From the NCBI RefSeq assembly GCF_014332515.1, contig NZ_VFSD01000011.1:109865-173864 (forward strand): DNA of 64,000 nt. The letters run 5' to 3'. Positions 18,375 to 26,305 of the stretch are shown piece after piece. Numbering within the stretch: position 1 is the first letter of the stretch; every line of letters begins with the position of its first letter. The translations under genes were made by a program, and so were the position numbers. This stretch comes from Pontibacter beigongshangensis (GTDB taxonomy: Bacteria; Bacteroidota; Bacteroidia; Cytophagales; Hymenobacteraceae). The notes beneath the pieces were generated by a model that worked only from the letters and a program-made list of their open reading frames with translations, was not told where the DNA came from and searched no databases.

Positions 18375-19181
18375 ATGCAGTACAGCAGCAAAAAAATAGC
18401 GTTAATCGGAGCGGGCAATGTAGCCTGGCACCTCGGGCAGGCGTTAGCAGCGGCAGGTCATACCATCAGTTACGTGTATAGCCGCACGGCAGCTCACCGC
18501 GATGCATTGGCAGCTAAGCTGGCAGCAAACCCCCTCGCTCATCCCGACCTGCGAAAGCATGAAATAGATATAGCCATTCTGGCTGTTCCTGATGCTGCCC
18601 TGGCCCAGGTGGCACGTGCATTACAGGTACCGGCAAATACCATTGTAGTGCATACTTCCGGCTCGCAGCCGCTGCAGGCGCTTGCGGAGAAACCAGGCGT
18701 TCGTGCCGGCGTGCTTTACCCGCTCCAGACCTTCTCCAAAGAAAAACCGGTAAACTTCGGAACCATCCCTATATTGATAGAGGCCACCGAGGAGCAGACG
18801 CTGCAGGAACTAAGGGCACTTGCCGGCAGCCTGAGCCAAACCGTGCACACCGTTACGTCGGAGGCACGAAAGCAGCTGCACCTGGCGGCAGTGTTTGCCT
18901 GCAACTTTACCAACCATTTGCTGGGCATCAGCAAAGACTTGCTCCGGCAGGCCAGCCTGCCCGATACGCTGCTGCAGCCCCTGATCCAGGAGACCATGGC
19001 CAAGGCAGCAGCTTACCACCCGTTTTCCGTACAAACAGGGCCTGCCGCCCGGGGCGACCAGAACGTGCTGGAGGAGCACCTGCAGCTCTTGCAGCAACAG
19101 CCAACCTACAGGCAAATTTACGAAGTGCTGTCCAGCAGCATACAGGCTACAGCCAGGCAACAGCCGGAACAATCCTCCTGA
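18375..19181 (+). CDS. Rossmann-fold and DUF2520 protein
   Basis: 268 residues. An N-terminal NAD(P)-binding fold has IALIGAGNVAWHLGQALAAAGH (GxGxxxxxxG type) and resembles the F420/pyrroline-5-carboxylate reductase group. The C-terminal half is the all-helical DUF2520 domain: EARKQLHLAAVFACNFTNHLLGISKDLL and TGPAARGDQNVLEEH. The family is thought to act as NADP-dependent oxidoreductases, but the substrate is unknown and nothing here identifies it. No operon partner; the ferredoxin gene has its own promoter 100 nt downstream. Confidence 0.88.
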   Translation: MQYSSKKIALIGAGNVAWHLGQALAAAGHTISYVYSRTAAHRDALAAKLAANPLAHPDLRKHEIDIAILAVPDAALAQVARALQVPANTIVVHTSGSQPLQALAEKPGVRAGVLYPLQTFSKEKPVNFGTIPILIEATEEQTLQELRALAGSLSQTVHTVTSEARKQLHLAAVFACNFTNHLLGISKDLLRQASLPDTLLQPLIQETMAKAAAYHPFSVQTGPAARGDQNVLEEHLQLLQQQPTYRQIYEVLSSSIQATARQQPEQSS

Positions 19182-19229
19182 ACAGAAAGAGGATGAGCGG
19201 CATCAGCAGGCGCTATAAAACAGGCCGGT

Positions 19230-19260
19230 TTTGATTCCGACGGCTTGTTTCATAACTTTG
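19230..19260 (+). promoter_or_regulatory. Bacteroidota promoter of the ferredoxin gene
   Basis: TTTG (19230-19233), 19 bp, then TAACTTTG (19253-19260). This matches TTTG-N19-21-TAnnTTTG fully. The ATG is 21 nt further. Confidence 0.8.
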
Positions 19261-19281
19261 TAGTCTAAAACCAAATGAAGA

Positions 19282-19611
19282 ATGAAAGTTATCAATATAT
19301 CTTTTAAGTTTGCTGACGGTGCCCCCGACCAGACACACGCCGCCGTAGAAGGCGAATCGGTGCTGGATGTGGCCCTCAACAACAATATAAAACTGCAGCA
19401 CAACTGCGGCGGCGTGTGTGGCTGCAGCACCTGCCACGTATATGTAGAGGCCGGCATGGACGACCTGCCCGAAATTACCGACAAGGAAGAAGACTTTATA
19501 GACCGCGCCATAGACCCACGCCTAAACTCGCGCCTGGCTTGCCAGTGTGTGGTGCAGGGCAACGAAGACCTGGTAATTACCATACCGGAGCAGGACTTTC
19601 TGGGTCACTAA
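19282..19611 (+). CDS. fdx: [2Fe-2S] ferredoxin, Isc/adrenodoxin type
   Basis: 109 residues. The cluster ligands are visible as C-x5-C-x2-C in NCGGVCGCSTCHVYV, plus a fourth cysteine in RLACQCVV. The acidic stretch DDLPEITDKEEDFIDRA between them is the usual partner-binding surface. It donates electrons in Fe-S cluster assembly or to other enzymes in the cytoplasm. The next gene is iscX. The order fdx-iscX is the end of the classical isc operon, yet no iscS, iscU, hscA or hscB is present here. Confidence 0.93.
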   Translation: MKVINISFKFADGAPDQTHAAVEGESVLDVALNNNIKLQHNCGGVCGCSTCHVYVEAGMDDLPEITDKEEDFIDRAIDPRLNSRLACQCVVQGNEDLVITIPEQDFLGH

Positions 19612-19643
19612 GTACCTGCAAAATCTGCCGTTTGCGAGCCAGA

Positions 19644-19687
19644 TCAGCAGCAGAGGTCTCCGAAGGGCTGTTTTGATTAGAATAATT
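19644..19687 (+). repeat. R element copy 8 (forward)
   Basis: CAGCAGCAGAGG arm, TCTCCGAAGGGC core and end TTGATTAGAATAATT, 33 nt after the ferredoxin stop. Confidence 0.8.
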
Positions 19688-19823
19688 CCGATAGACAGAC
19701 TTCTTGCTCCTCTCAAACGGCCCCGGCAGTATTTACACAAAGGTACTTAGCAATCTTTTTGCTTTCTGGTGTAAAAGCATGTTAACTTACGTGGTATAGT
19801 ACTTAAATAAAATTAAAAATAAT

Positions 19824-20069
19824 ATGAATAAGAGCTATGAACCGCCCATGAACTGGTCAGACCATGAAGATATTGCCATGGCCCTGTACGAAAAGTTTGG
19901 CGATGATTTTACAGAGTCTAAAATTTACCGCATCCGGTTTACCGACCTCATCGAGTGGGTGCTCGAATTGCCAAACTTCGAAGGAAAGCGCGACGGCGCC
20001 AACGAAGGCCACCTGGAGCAGATACAGGCAAAGTGGGTGTACGAGTGGCGCGACAACAACGAGGCCTAG
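19824..20069 (+). CDS. iscX: Fe-S assembly protein IscX
   Basis: 81 residues, slightly longer than the family norm of about 66 because of a short N-terminal extension. Conserved: W-x-D-x-E-D-I-A (MNWSDHEDIAMALYEKF), RFTDLIEWVLELPNFEG, then HLEQIQAKWVYEW. IscX is an acidic iron-binding adaptor that regulates the cysteine desulfurase IscS. Here it follows a ferredoxin gene with an R repeat between, without other isc genes, so its partner is elsewhere or may be a SUF desulfurase (inference). Confidence 0.9.
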   Translation: MNKSYEPPMNWSDHEDIAMALYEKFGDDFTESKIYRIRFTDLIEWVLELPNFEGKRDGANEGHLEQIQAKWVYEWRDNNEA

Positions 20070-20124
20070 TACTCCTCTGTACGCTTTCCCATAATATATG
20101 AAATTAGAGATTTCTCATTATATT

Positions 20125-20160
20125 TAAAGGTTCTTTCCAGTAAAGGACCTTTATTTTTTT
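20125..20160 (+). terminator. Terminator after iscX
   Basis: TAAAGG(T) pairs with ACCTTTA around a short loop, then TTTTTTT; about 55 nt after the iscX stop. Confidence 0.8.
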
Positions 20161-20275
20161 GCTCATATTTTAAGAAATAATAACCGGCTAACCACCACTA
20201 CACCAGGCAGTAACCAGTGCGTTTGTTATACCCGCTGATCAGAATTTCCTGTTATCTAACATCCAGTCTCCTCCC

Positions 20276-20773
20276 ATGTCTATCACTCAAACAGACCTTA
20301 CCCGCATCAAAACTTTTGTATTCGACGTAGATGGCGTACTCACCGATGGCTTGCTCTATGCTTTTGCCGACGGAGAGCAGGTGCGCGCCTTCAATATAAA
20401 AGACGGTTTTGCCATTAAGCATGCCATCCGGCAAGGCTATAATGTTGCCATTATCTCCGGAAAAAATGAGCCTGGCGTCCGCGTCCGGCTGGAATCGCTC
20501 GATATTGAGGATATTTTTCTGGGCATCGACGACAAGGTAGACGTGTTCGAAGACTATATTTATATGCAAGGAATTCACCCGGCCACCGTAGCCTACATGG
20601 GCGACGACATGCCGGATCTGGAAGTGATGCAGCGCTGCGGCTTACGCGCCTGCCCAGCCGATGCTGCCGACGATATAAAAGCCATCAGCACCTTTGTCTC
20701 GACCAGAGACGGGGGCCGGGGAGCAGTGCGCGAACTGATCGAGAAGATAATGAAGGCGCAGGATGCATGGTAG
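20276..20773 (+). CDS. kdsC: KDO-8-phosphate phosphatase, KdsC-type HAD hydrolase
   Basis: 165 residues, typical of the small cap-less HAD subfamily C0. Motif I FDVDGVLTDG at about 15-24 has both catalytic aspartates; motif II is IISGK; motif IV is MGDDMPDLEVM. FNIKDGFAIK and a C-terminal GGRGAVRELIEKI are typical of KdsC. It dephosphorylates KDO-8-phosphate for lipopolysaccharide core synthesis in the cytoplasm. No kdsA or kdsB is adjacent. The cold-shock gene follows after 114 nt with its own leader. Confidence 0.9.
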   Translation: MSITQTDLTRIKTFVFDVDGVLTDGLLYAFADGEQVRAFNIKDGFAIKHAIRQGYNVAIISGKNEPGVRVRLESLDIEDIFLGIDDKVDVFEDYIYMQGIHPATVAYMGDDMPDLEVMQRCGLRACPADAADDIKAISTFVSTRDGGRGAVRELIEKIMKAQDAW

Positions 20774-20887
20774 CTTAGTTATAAATTTTCTTAAGCTAAT
20801 GCAAATTTTTTTATAATAGCGCTTGCATATATAGTTTTTTATTCTAATTTTACCCGGAATTAATAATTATTAAATTTTATTTTTTTT

Positions 20888-21082
20888 ATGAAAACAGGAA
20901 AAGTTAAATTCTTTATTGAATCAAAAGGCTTCGGCTTTATTACAGAAGACGAGACCAACGAAGATTTCTTTGTGCACGTTACCGGATTAAACGGATTGGA
21001 AATTCAGCAAAATGACCGTGTTGCTTTCGATACCCAGGAGGGTAAAAAGGGTGTGAATGCCGTAAACATACAGCGGTTATAG
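20888..21082 (+). CDS. Cold-shock protein, CspA family
   Basis: 64 residues forming one cold-shock domain: GKVKFF at the start, RNP1 KGFGFI, RNP2 DFFVHVTGL, and GKKGVNAVNIQ at the end. It is an RNA chaperone or anti-terminator binding single-stranded nucleic acid. RNP1 is close to the consensus K-G-F/Y-G-F-I. The 114-nt leader is extremely AT-rich and ends in a run of T directly before the ATG, so translation probably depends on an unstructured leader. A terminator follows immediately. Confidence 0.93.
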   Translation: MKTGKVKFFIESKGFGFITEDETNEDFFVHVTGLNGLEIQQNDRVAFDTQEGKKGVNAVNIQRL

Positions 21083-21104
21083 AATACTTATACTCATCCG
21101 TTTA

Positions 21105-21136
21105 GAAAAAAGCTCCTTCTGAAAGGGGCTTTTTTT
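21105..21136 (+). terminator. Terminator after the cold-shock gene
   Basis: AAAAAAGCTCC pairs with GGGGCTTTTTT (one mismatch) and ends in seven T, 22 nt after the stop. Confidence 0.88.
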
Positions 21137-21152
21137 ATGAGCGTACAAATAG

Positions 21153-21184
21153 CTTGTGAGGCAGTGGCGGCTGCTTTACCTTTG
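21153..21184 (+). promoter_or_regulatory. Candidate promoter of the UbiA-family gene
   Basis: CTTG, 20 bp, then TACCTTTG (21177-21184), near the Bacteroidota consensus. It lies inside the longest possible reading frame, arguing for a later start. Confidence 0.5.
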
Positions 21185-21218
21185 CTTCCTCATCATTGAT
21201 CTTATTCTGAAGGCTGCT

Positions 21219-22064
21219 TTGAAAGAGTTCCTGAGTCTTATCCGGTTTCCGAACCTTGTCCTGATCATACTTTGTCAGGCACTGGTACAGGCATGCCTGC
21301 TGTCGCGCCACATCCAGTGGGGCCGGTTGCTGGAGCCCGGTTTTATTACCCTTACCTTTTCTACTGTTTTTGTGGCGGCTGCCGGCTACATCATCAACGA
21401 CTACTACGATGTAAAGATAGATGCCATCAACAAGCCAGACCGCCTGGTTATTGGCAAATCGATCAGGCGGCGCCCTGCCATGAGCTGGCACTTTCTGTTC
21501 TCCATACTGGGCGTGCTCATGGGCTTCTGGCTGTCGCTGCCGGTAGGGCTCATCAACCTGGGGGCGGTGCTGCTGCTTTGGGGCTATTCCGCCCAGCTCA
21601 AAAGAATGATGCTGATTGGCAACCTTGCCATTGCGCTGCTGGGAGCCTCCATGCTACTGGTGGTGGCCGTGTATGCCGATAAGCTGAACAAAGTAACCAT
21701 TAGCTATGCCGTGTTCGCCTTCCTGATCTCGCTGATCCGGGAGATCATCAAAGACATGGAAGATGTGAAAGGCGATGCCTCCTTCGACTGCCGCACCCTG
21801 CCCATCGTAGCGGGCCTGGCCAACACCAAGCTGGTGCTGTACCCGATCATCGGCATTTTTATGGCCTTTATACTCCTGGTCGTTTTCCATCCGGCCACAG
21901 GCCCCCTCTTTGAAGGGTACATGCTGCTGCTGGTCTTTGTGCCGGGCATCTGGTTCCTGCTAAAACTGGTGCGGGCAGACCGAAAGCGCGATTTCACGTT
22001 TCTCAGCAACCTTGGCAAATTCCTGATGCTGACCGGTATCTTATCGATGCTGCTTGTCAATTAA
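21219..22064 (+). CDS. UbiA-family prenyltransferase
   Basis: 281 residues from the TTG chosen here. A GTG at 21156 would give 302 residues but would place the promoter box inside the gene. About eight membrane helices. Both prenyl-diphosphate motifs are present: NDYYDVKIDAINKPDR (about 66-81) and DMEDVKGD (about 180-187). The family attaches isoprenoid chains to aromatic rings, glycerol phosphate or heme. The short N-terminus KEFLSLIRFPN resembles geranylgeranylglycerol-phosphate synthase relatives found in Bacteroidota, but the substrate cannot be read from sequence. Monocistronic. Confidence 0.85.
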   Translation: MKEFLSLIRFPNLVLIILCQALVQACLLSRHIQWGRLLEPGFITLTFSTVFVAAAGYIINDYYDVKIDAINKPDRLVIGKSIRRRPAMSWHFLFSILGVLMGFWLSLPVGLINLGAVLLLWGYSAQLKRMMLIGNLAIALLGASMLLVVAVYADKLNKVTISYAVFAFLISLIREIIKDMEDVKGDASFDCRTLPIVAGLANTKLVLYPIIGIFMAFILLVVFHPATGPLFEGYMLLLVFVPGIWFLLKLVRADRKRDFTFLSNLGKFLMLTGILSMLLVN

Positions 22065-22084
22065 CTATCATGGTTTGCACCACC

Positions 22085-22128
22085 AGGAGCAACAGAGCCT
22101 CCGGAGGGGCAAAATCATTAGAATAATC
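22085..22128 (+). repeat. R element copy 9 (forward)
   Basis: AGGAGCAACAGAG arm, CCTCCGGAGGGGC core and end ATCATTAGAATAAT, 21 nt after the prenyltransferase stop, between convergent genes. Confidence 0.85.
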
Positions 22129-22296
22129 GGCCTGCGGAGCTTAGCACCAGCTCGTATTCCTTCCTGTGCTCCTCCAATTTTATTTGTAGAAAAGATTACT
22201 GCCTGTTTAGCTGCCAGAAAGCATATCGCCTAGAATTTCTAATTTGGCCAGGCACTGCCCCCTCATTCTGCTAGTTGTTAAGTTCTCTTAGGCAGC

Positions 22297-22797
22297 CTAC
22301 TGCTTCCCTCTCCTGACTTTAAAAGACCAGGTAAAGCGGAAGCTGGCTACCTGTTCGCCGGCTTCGTCGGTTCCCAGGGCGGTTACGGTAACGGCCCGGC
22401 CTTCTCCGGTGGCTTTCGCGCTTGCTACTGCCTGTCTTATCTGTTCGCCCTCGTTGCACACAAACGTAATTTTGCCCACAGCCTTTTTGGTAAAGGAAGC
22501 CTCCATGTGCACCAGCAGCATAGAAACGGCTGGTTGCGCCTGATGAATGTGCAGCAGGCAGAGCACTCCTGTAGAGAGTTCCGCAGCCATGCTGAGGCAG
22601 GCAAAGTAAATAGACCGGAACGGGTTTTTGTTCAGGTACTTGAACGGAATGGTGGCAGCGGCGCGCTCTGCTGTAACAGCGGCAACACGTACATCGGCCA
22701 GATAAGCCATGGGCAGCTTGGTCAGCATAAAGAGGCGCATCTTCATAGGAGAGCTTATCATGCTGATAAATGCCTCCGCTGCTTTTGATTGAGTCAT
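22297..22797 (-). CDS. DUF4442 hotdog-fold thioesterase-like protein
   Basis: 166 residues with a single hotdog-type domain. Visible features are the helix SIYFACLSMAAELSTGVLCLLHI, the following VSMLLVHMEASFTKKAVGKITFVC strands, and a final strand QVASFRFTWSFKVRR. These match the DUF4442 family, related to PaaI/YiiD thioesterases. A catalytic acid at the start of the central helix is not obvious (AAELSTG supplies a Glu), so enzyme activity is uncertain. The gene lies 104 nt downstream of the Fur-family gene on the same strand and may be co-transcribed. Confidence 0.75.
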   Translation of the reverse strand: MTQSKAAEAFISMISSPMKMRLFMLTKLPMAYLADVRVAAVTAERAAATIPFKYLNKNPFRSIYFACLSMAAELSTGVLCLLHIHQAQPAVSMLLVHMEASFTKKAVGKITFVCNEGEQIRQAVASAKATGEGRAVTVTALGTDEAGEQVASFRFTWSFKVRRGKQ

Positions 22798-22901
22798 ACA
22801 GTCAGGTAAAAAAGGCGCTGTGTACCGGTGAAAGGGCGCTCTATGAAGTGGCTCCTGAAAGAGATACGGAATCCTGCTGCAAAAGTGCTGCCGGACAGAG
22901 G

Positions 22902-23336
22902 TCAGTTTTGCGCCGTTGCCTGGCTGCAGGTTTTACAGAGCCCCTCCGCAGAAAAATGCAGTTTATCAGCCTTGTAACCTGCCGGGAGTTGCATTGGCGG
23001 AATATGCACCTCGCTTATACAAAAGGTTTGCCCGCAGGCAGTGCAGCTAAAATGAATATGGTTGTCGTAATGCTGGTGCTGGTCACAGGCCTCCTGGCAG
23101 AGCGCATATTTTATAGCACCGCTAACATCGTTGATACTGTGCAGCAGCCCCTTCTCTTTAAAGGCATACAGGGTCCGGTAAATAGTTACCCTGTCGTAGC
23201 GGTCGTTCAGGGTCTGCTCAATGTCGGCGTGCGCCAGGGCGTGCTCGTTCGTCAGGAATAAATGCAGGATATCCAGGCGGCAGCTTGTTTTACGAAGTCC
23301 GTATGCTTTTATCAGTTCCTGCGCTTGCTTTGTCAT
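22902..23336 (-). CDS. Fur-family metal-dependent regulator
   Basis: 144 residues from the ATG at 23336, which gives the family-like start TKQAQELIKAYGLRKTSCRLDIL; the longer frame would include the promoter. N-terminal winged helix: ALAHADIEQTLNDRYDRVTIYRTLYAFKEKGLLH. C-terminal dimerisation domain: HQHYDNHIHFSCTACGQTFC and a second CKTC pair, two CxxC sites for structural zinc. The regulatory-site histidines (HQHYDNHIH) are present. It is probably a zinc or iron sensor (Zur/Fur). Direct targets cannot be told from the window; the downstream DUF4442 gene is the only likely co-transcribed gene. Confidence 0.85.
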   Translation of the reverse strand: MTKQAQELIKAYGLRKTSCRLDILHLFLTNEHALAHADIEQTLNDRYDRVTIYRTLYAFKEKGLLHSINDVSGAIKYALCQEACDQHQHYDNHIHFSCTACGQTFCISEVHIPPMQLPAGYKADKLHFSAEGLCKTCSQATAQN

Positions 23337-23357
23337 GTTTTTTCGGGTCCGGCAGTG

Positions 23358-23365
23358 CAAATATA
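23358..23365 (-). promoter_or_regulatory. -7 promoter box of the Fur-family gene
   Basis: TATATTTG on the minus strand fits TAnnTTTG, 21 nt before the chosen ATG. The -33 region is only T-rich. Confidence 0.5.
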
Positions 23366-23572
23366 CGAGCATTCAGGGAGGCTTAAAAAGCCTTTGTGCA
23401 TTCTGTCTGAGAAAGTTGCGAAAACAGGCAAATTTTTGAAATAAAATTATTGCACTTCTTTCATACTGATACTAAAAACGCTCGTATAGGAGGATTGTTA
23501 TATTCAGGATGATTCCTCCGAAAATTCCTTTCCCCGCCGGATTTTAGACTTTCCTGGATATTGGACTAAAAT

Positions 23573-25114
23573 ATGTTTAAGCTTTTATTAAATCTAAATC
23601 GAATGATGACAAATGTACGCCCCTTTTATCTGCCTGCTTTGCTGGTGCTGCTCCTGCTGGTAGGCTTTGTTCCGGACATAACAGCTCAAAGTGTTTCCAG
23701 CACGCTTAAAGACAGAAGTTTCAATGTGCGCGAGCAGGTTGAATTTGATGTGGTAACCACACAAGGCACAGCACCCGCCAATACCAACGTAAGGCTGCGA
23801 TTTACCCTGCAAGGCGATAATGCCACGGTGCTGGGGTCCAAAATACAGATGCAATACCTGGAAGGCAGCAACTGGGTCAACCTTCCGTTTGTAAACGGCG
23901 TGGCCACCTTTGGCCCCGAAGCCGGATTTCCGCTGGCCGATGCCACCAGAAAGTTCAGAGCCACTTTTGAGGCGGCCGGTAACCTTGGCTACCGGATCGA
24001 CATTGTGCCGGCAGCAGGAGGCAACCCACTGGCCGGCGTAACCGAGATATTTAATGTGAATGCAATCTCTTCGCCAACTGTTAACACCTCTCTTGATGAG
24101 TACGCTCCCGGCGAGATCACCTCAGGCCGCAACAGAGAATATCGCCTCTACTATTCAGCCGGCGACAGAACCGCTGACCTGGTGTATGTAAAATATGTGT
24201 TTGCAAATGCCGAGCAGCGCGATAAGGTGCGTCTGTTTGCTGCTCCAAGCGAAGAAGAACCGGTAGAGTTTATAGAACTTACCAAAGATGAGGAAGGCAG
24301 CTTCCTGTACTGGCCAGAAGGCGGCTTCCCGCTTACAGGCACATCTGCCAGCCAGGCCTCTATGCTTATGCGTGTAAACTTCTCTGAGGCAGGCACCTAT
24401 GCTTACCAGGTGCAGCTGGTGCACACCAATGGCGTGGTAGTAGCTTTTGTTGACGAAACCGTAACCATTTCAGCAGGCGCTACTATTGCGAGCTCCCTGC
24501 ACAACAAGGTAAATGTAGTACGAGCCACCGCAACAGATTTCAGCGTAGCCATTACACAAGGCGGAGAGCCGGTTGGCCCGGTGCGTATCAAGTTCACACT
24601 TGCTGATCCGGAGCAGGCATCGGCAGTAACCCTGCAGGCCGAAACGGCCACTGCAGGCGAATATGCTCCCCTTACTTCGCAGGATGGCGCCTTATGGTAT
24701 GGCCCAGAGACCGGTTTTGCGCTGGCAGATGCCAGCTACAACTTCAGAGTTGCGTTTGCTGAGCCTGGCACCTACAACTACACCATAGAGCTGGTAAAAA
24801 TGACGAGCAACCGGGTGGTGGCAGAATCAGACGAAAAAGTGGAAGTGGTAACAGTAGCCAGCGCTAAAGACAAAATCGAGAACAGCCGGATTGTGGCCTA
24901 CCCTACCATCTCGAACGGGACTGTAAGAGTAGATCTTGGCCATGTGCGCGAGGCGCAAATTTCGGTAGTTGATATCCTGGGCAAAACCGTGATGACCATT
25001 GAGCGCGCCTCCGGGTCTGCCGAAATAAACACGCAGCCACTCGCCAAGGGCACTTACTTCATCAGGGTCTTGAAAGGCCGCGAGGTAGCCGTAAGCCGGT
25101 TTATCGTAAAATAA
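23573..25114 (+). CDS. Secreted triple-repeat protein with T9SS sorting domain
   Basis: 513 residues. A hydrophobic signal ends at ITAQ (about residue 39); in-frame ATGs at 23603 and 23606 are equally plausible starts. Three homologous units of about 120 residues follow (about 42-163, 173-300 and 305-423). Each closes with an F-P/A-L-A/T turn, an F-R-x-x-F strand, G-T-Y-x-Y-x-I/V and a final V-A-x-x-x-E-x-V strand (GTYAYQVQLVHTNG, GTYNYTIELVKMTS). The last 75 residues are a type A type IX secretion sorting domain (VAYPTISNGTVRVDL ending GTYFIRVLKG and FIVK). Exported across the outer membrane and probably cell-surface attached. I know no function for the repeat unit. Confidence 0.8.
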   Translation: MFKLLLNLNRMMTNVRPFYLPALLVLLLLVGFVPDITAQSVSSTLKDRSFNVREQVEFDVVTTQGTAPANTNVRLRFTLQGDNATVLGSKIQMQYLEGSNWVNLPFVNGVATFGPEAGFPLADATRKFRATFEAAGNLGYRIDIVPAAGGNPLAGVTEIFNVNAISSPTVNTSLDEYAPGEITSGRNREYRLYYSAGDRTADLVYVKYVFANAEQRDKVRLFAAPSEEEPVEFIELTKDEEGSFLYWPEGGFPLTGTSASQASMLMRVNFSEAGTYAYQVQLVHTNGVVVAFVDETVTISAGATIASSLHNKVNVVRATATDFSVAITQGGEPVGPVRIKFTLADPEQASAVTLQAETATAGEYAPLTSQDGALWYGPETGFALADASYNFRVAFAEPGTYNYTIELVKMTSNRVVAESDEKVEVVTVASAKDKIENSRIVAYPTISNGTVRVDLGHVREAQISVVDILGKTVMTIERASGSAEINTQPLAKGTYFIRVLKGREVAVSRFIVK

Positions 25115-25130
25115 TTTTTGTGTTTTAATG

Positions 25131-25160
25131 AAAAGGGCCGGGACTATTCCGGCCTTTTTT
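25131..25160 (+). terminator. Terminator after the T9SS protein gene
   Basis: AAAAGGGCCGG pairs with CCGGCCTTTT around GACTATT and ends in six T, 16 nt after the stop. Confidence 0.85.
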
Positions 25161-25391
25161 ATTTCCGGGCAGCGGTCATGCGTTTCGCCAAATTCGACAT
25201 CAGAAACTCAAAATCAGAAATTTTCACCGGTCTGCTGCCTGCTAACAATAGAAGCATTTTCATCTGGTTTATCATTAAGGACGCTGCAGAAATGGTCTTG
25301 ACAACCTGAGCCAGGCAGCCGGTATGTCTCTAACGCTTCAATTTTCCGGCTCTTCGGCTTTTCAAATCTCCTAAACTTAAAAGATAAACAC

Positions 25392-25399
25392 TATCTTTG
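25392..25399 (+). promoter_or_regulatory. -7 promoter box of purN
   Basis: TATCTTTG matches TAnnTTTG, 24 nt before the chosen TTG start. It overlaps an in-frame upstream TTG (25397), which makes that start unlikely. Confidence 0.55.
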
Positions 25400-25423
25400 C
25401 GCCAAAATCCACGATTAAAACCC

Positions 25424-26044
25424 TTGGCACAACCAGATAAAAAAAATATAGTTATTTTGGCTTCGGGCTCAGGTAGCAACGCACAGCGCCTGATGGAGTA
25501 CTTCGAGCACCACAGCACGATACGTGTGGCCGCTCTATTCTCTAACAACCCGAATGCGTATGCCCTGAAAAGAGCCGAGACATTTAATGTCCCGGCTCTT
25601 TTGTTTACCAGAGATGAATTTGTTAACACCGACAAAGTACTGCAGCAGCTCCGGCAGTTTAAGCCAGACCTGATCGTGCTGGCAGGCTTCCTGTGGCTTG
25701 TGCCGCAGCACATTGTGCAGGCCTTCCCGAACAAGATCGTGAACATACACCCGGCCCTGTTGCCCAGTTACGGTGGCAAAGGCATGCACGGCATACATGT
25801 GCACACAGCGGTGGTTCAGGCCAAAGAGCCGGAGTCTGGCATCTCGATCCACTTCGTGAACGAGGAGTACGACAAAGGCGACCTGGTGCGCCAGTTCCGT
25901 TGTCCGGTGCTGCCCCACGACACCCCCGAGGAACTGGCAGCCCGCGTACTACAGCTGGAGCACGAGCACCTGCCCAAAGTAGTGGAAGAACTGCTGCTGG
26001 CTGATGGCAGAAAAGAAACAGGCAGCGCTGGCACCTCTGCTTAA
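25424..26044 (+). CDS. purN: Phosphoribosylglycinamide formyltransferase
   Basis: 206 residues from a TTG start chosen because the earlier TTG overlaps the promoter and no ATG lies before the first strand. Motifs: KNIVILASGSGSNAQRLMEYF (phosphate-binding loop), NIHPALLPSYGGKGMHG (with the catalytic Asn-x-His) and the Asp of GDLVRQFRCPV. It transfers a formyl group from 10-formyl-tetrahydrofolate to GAR in purine synthesis. purH lies downstream, separated by 261 nt holding two repeat families, so purine genes are adjacent but probably not tightly co-transcribed. Confidence 0.93.
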   Translation: MAQPDKKNIVILASGSGSNAQRLMEYFEHHSTIRVAALFSNNPNAYALKRAETFNVPALLFTRDEFVNTDKVLQQLRQFKPDLIVLAGFLWLVPQHIVQAFPNKIVNIHPALLPSYGGKGMHGIHVHTAVVQAKEPESGISIHFVNEEYDKGDLVRQFRCPVLPHDTPEELAARVLQLEHEHLPKVVEELLLADGRKETGSAGTSA

Positions 26045-26064
26045 AGATTACGCTCGTTTATAAG

Positions 26065-26150
26065 ATTGCTAACTGGTTGATCTGGAGATGTGAAGATTTG
26101 ATGATGAGCTGTGCTGATTGGCCATGAATTGTCAGAGCAGCTTCTAAAGA
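26065..26150 (+). repeat. Repeat family 2, long copy
   Basis: About 85 bp: ATTGCTAACTGGTTGATCTGG, GAGATGTGAAGATTTGATG, ATGAGCTGTG, then GAATTGTCAGAGCAG. The same order of motifs is found inverted at 29775-29870. Confidence 0.75.
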
Positions 26151-26208
26151 GCAGGCACTTTTAAGTCTTAACTTTTAACTTGATTGAACGTCCAGCATCT
26201 TTAAAGAG

Positions 26209-26252
26209 CAGCAGCAAAGCCTCCGGAGGGGCAAAACCATTAGAATAATTCA
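26209..26252 (+). repeat. R element copy 10 (forward)
   Basis: GAGCAGCAGCAAAG arm, CCTCCGGAGGGGC core and end CCATTAGAATAATTC. Nearly identical to copy 9. Confidence 0.85.
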
Positions 26253-26305
26253 CTCATCACGCCTCAATCAAAATTAAAAACAAGGCACATAACATATCCG
26301 ACTAT

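Noticed and set aside
25118..25309. 63-codon open frame after the T9SS protein gene
   Set aside because: It begins in the terminator hairpin region and crosses low-complexity intergenic DNA; composition is not protein-like.
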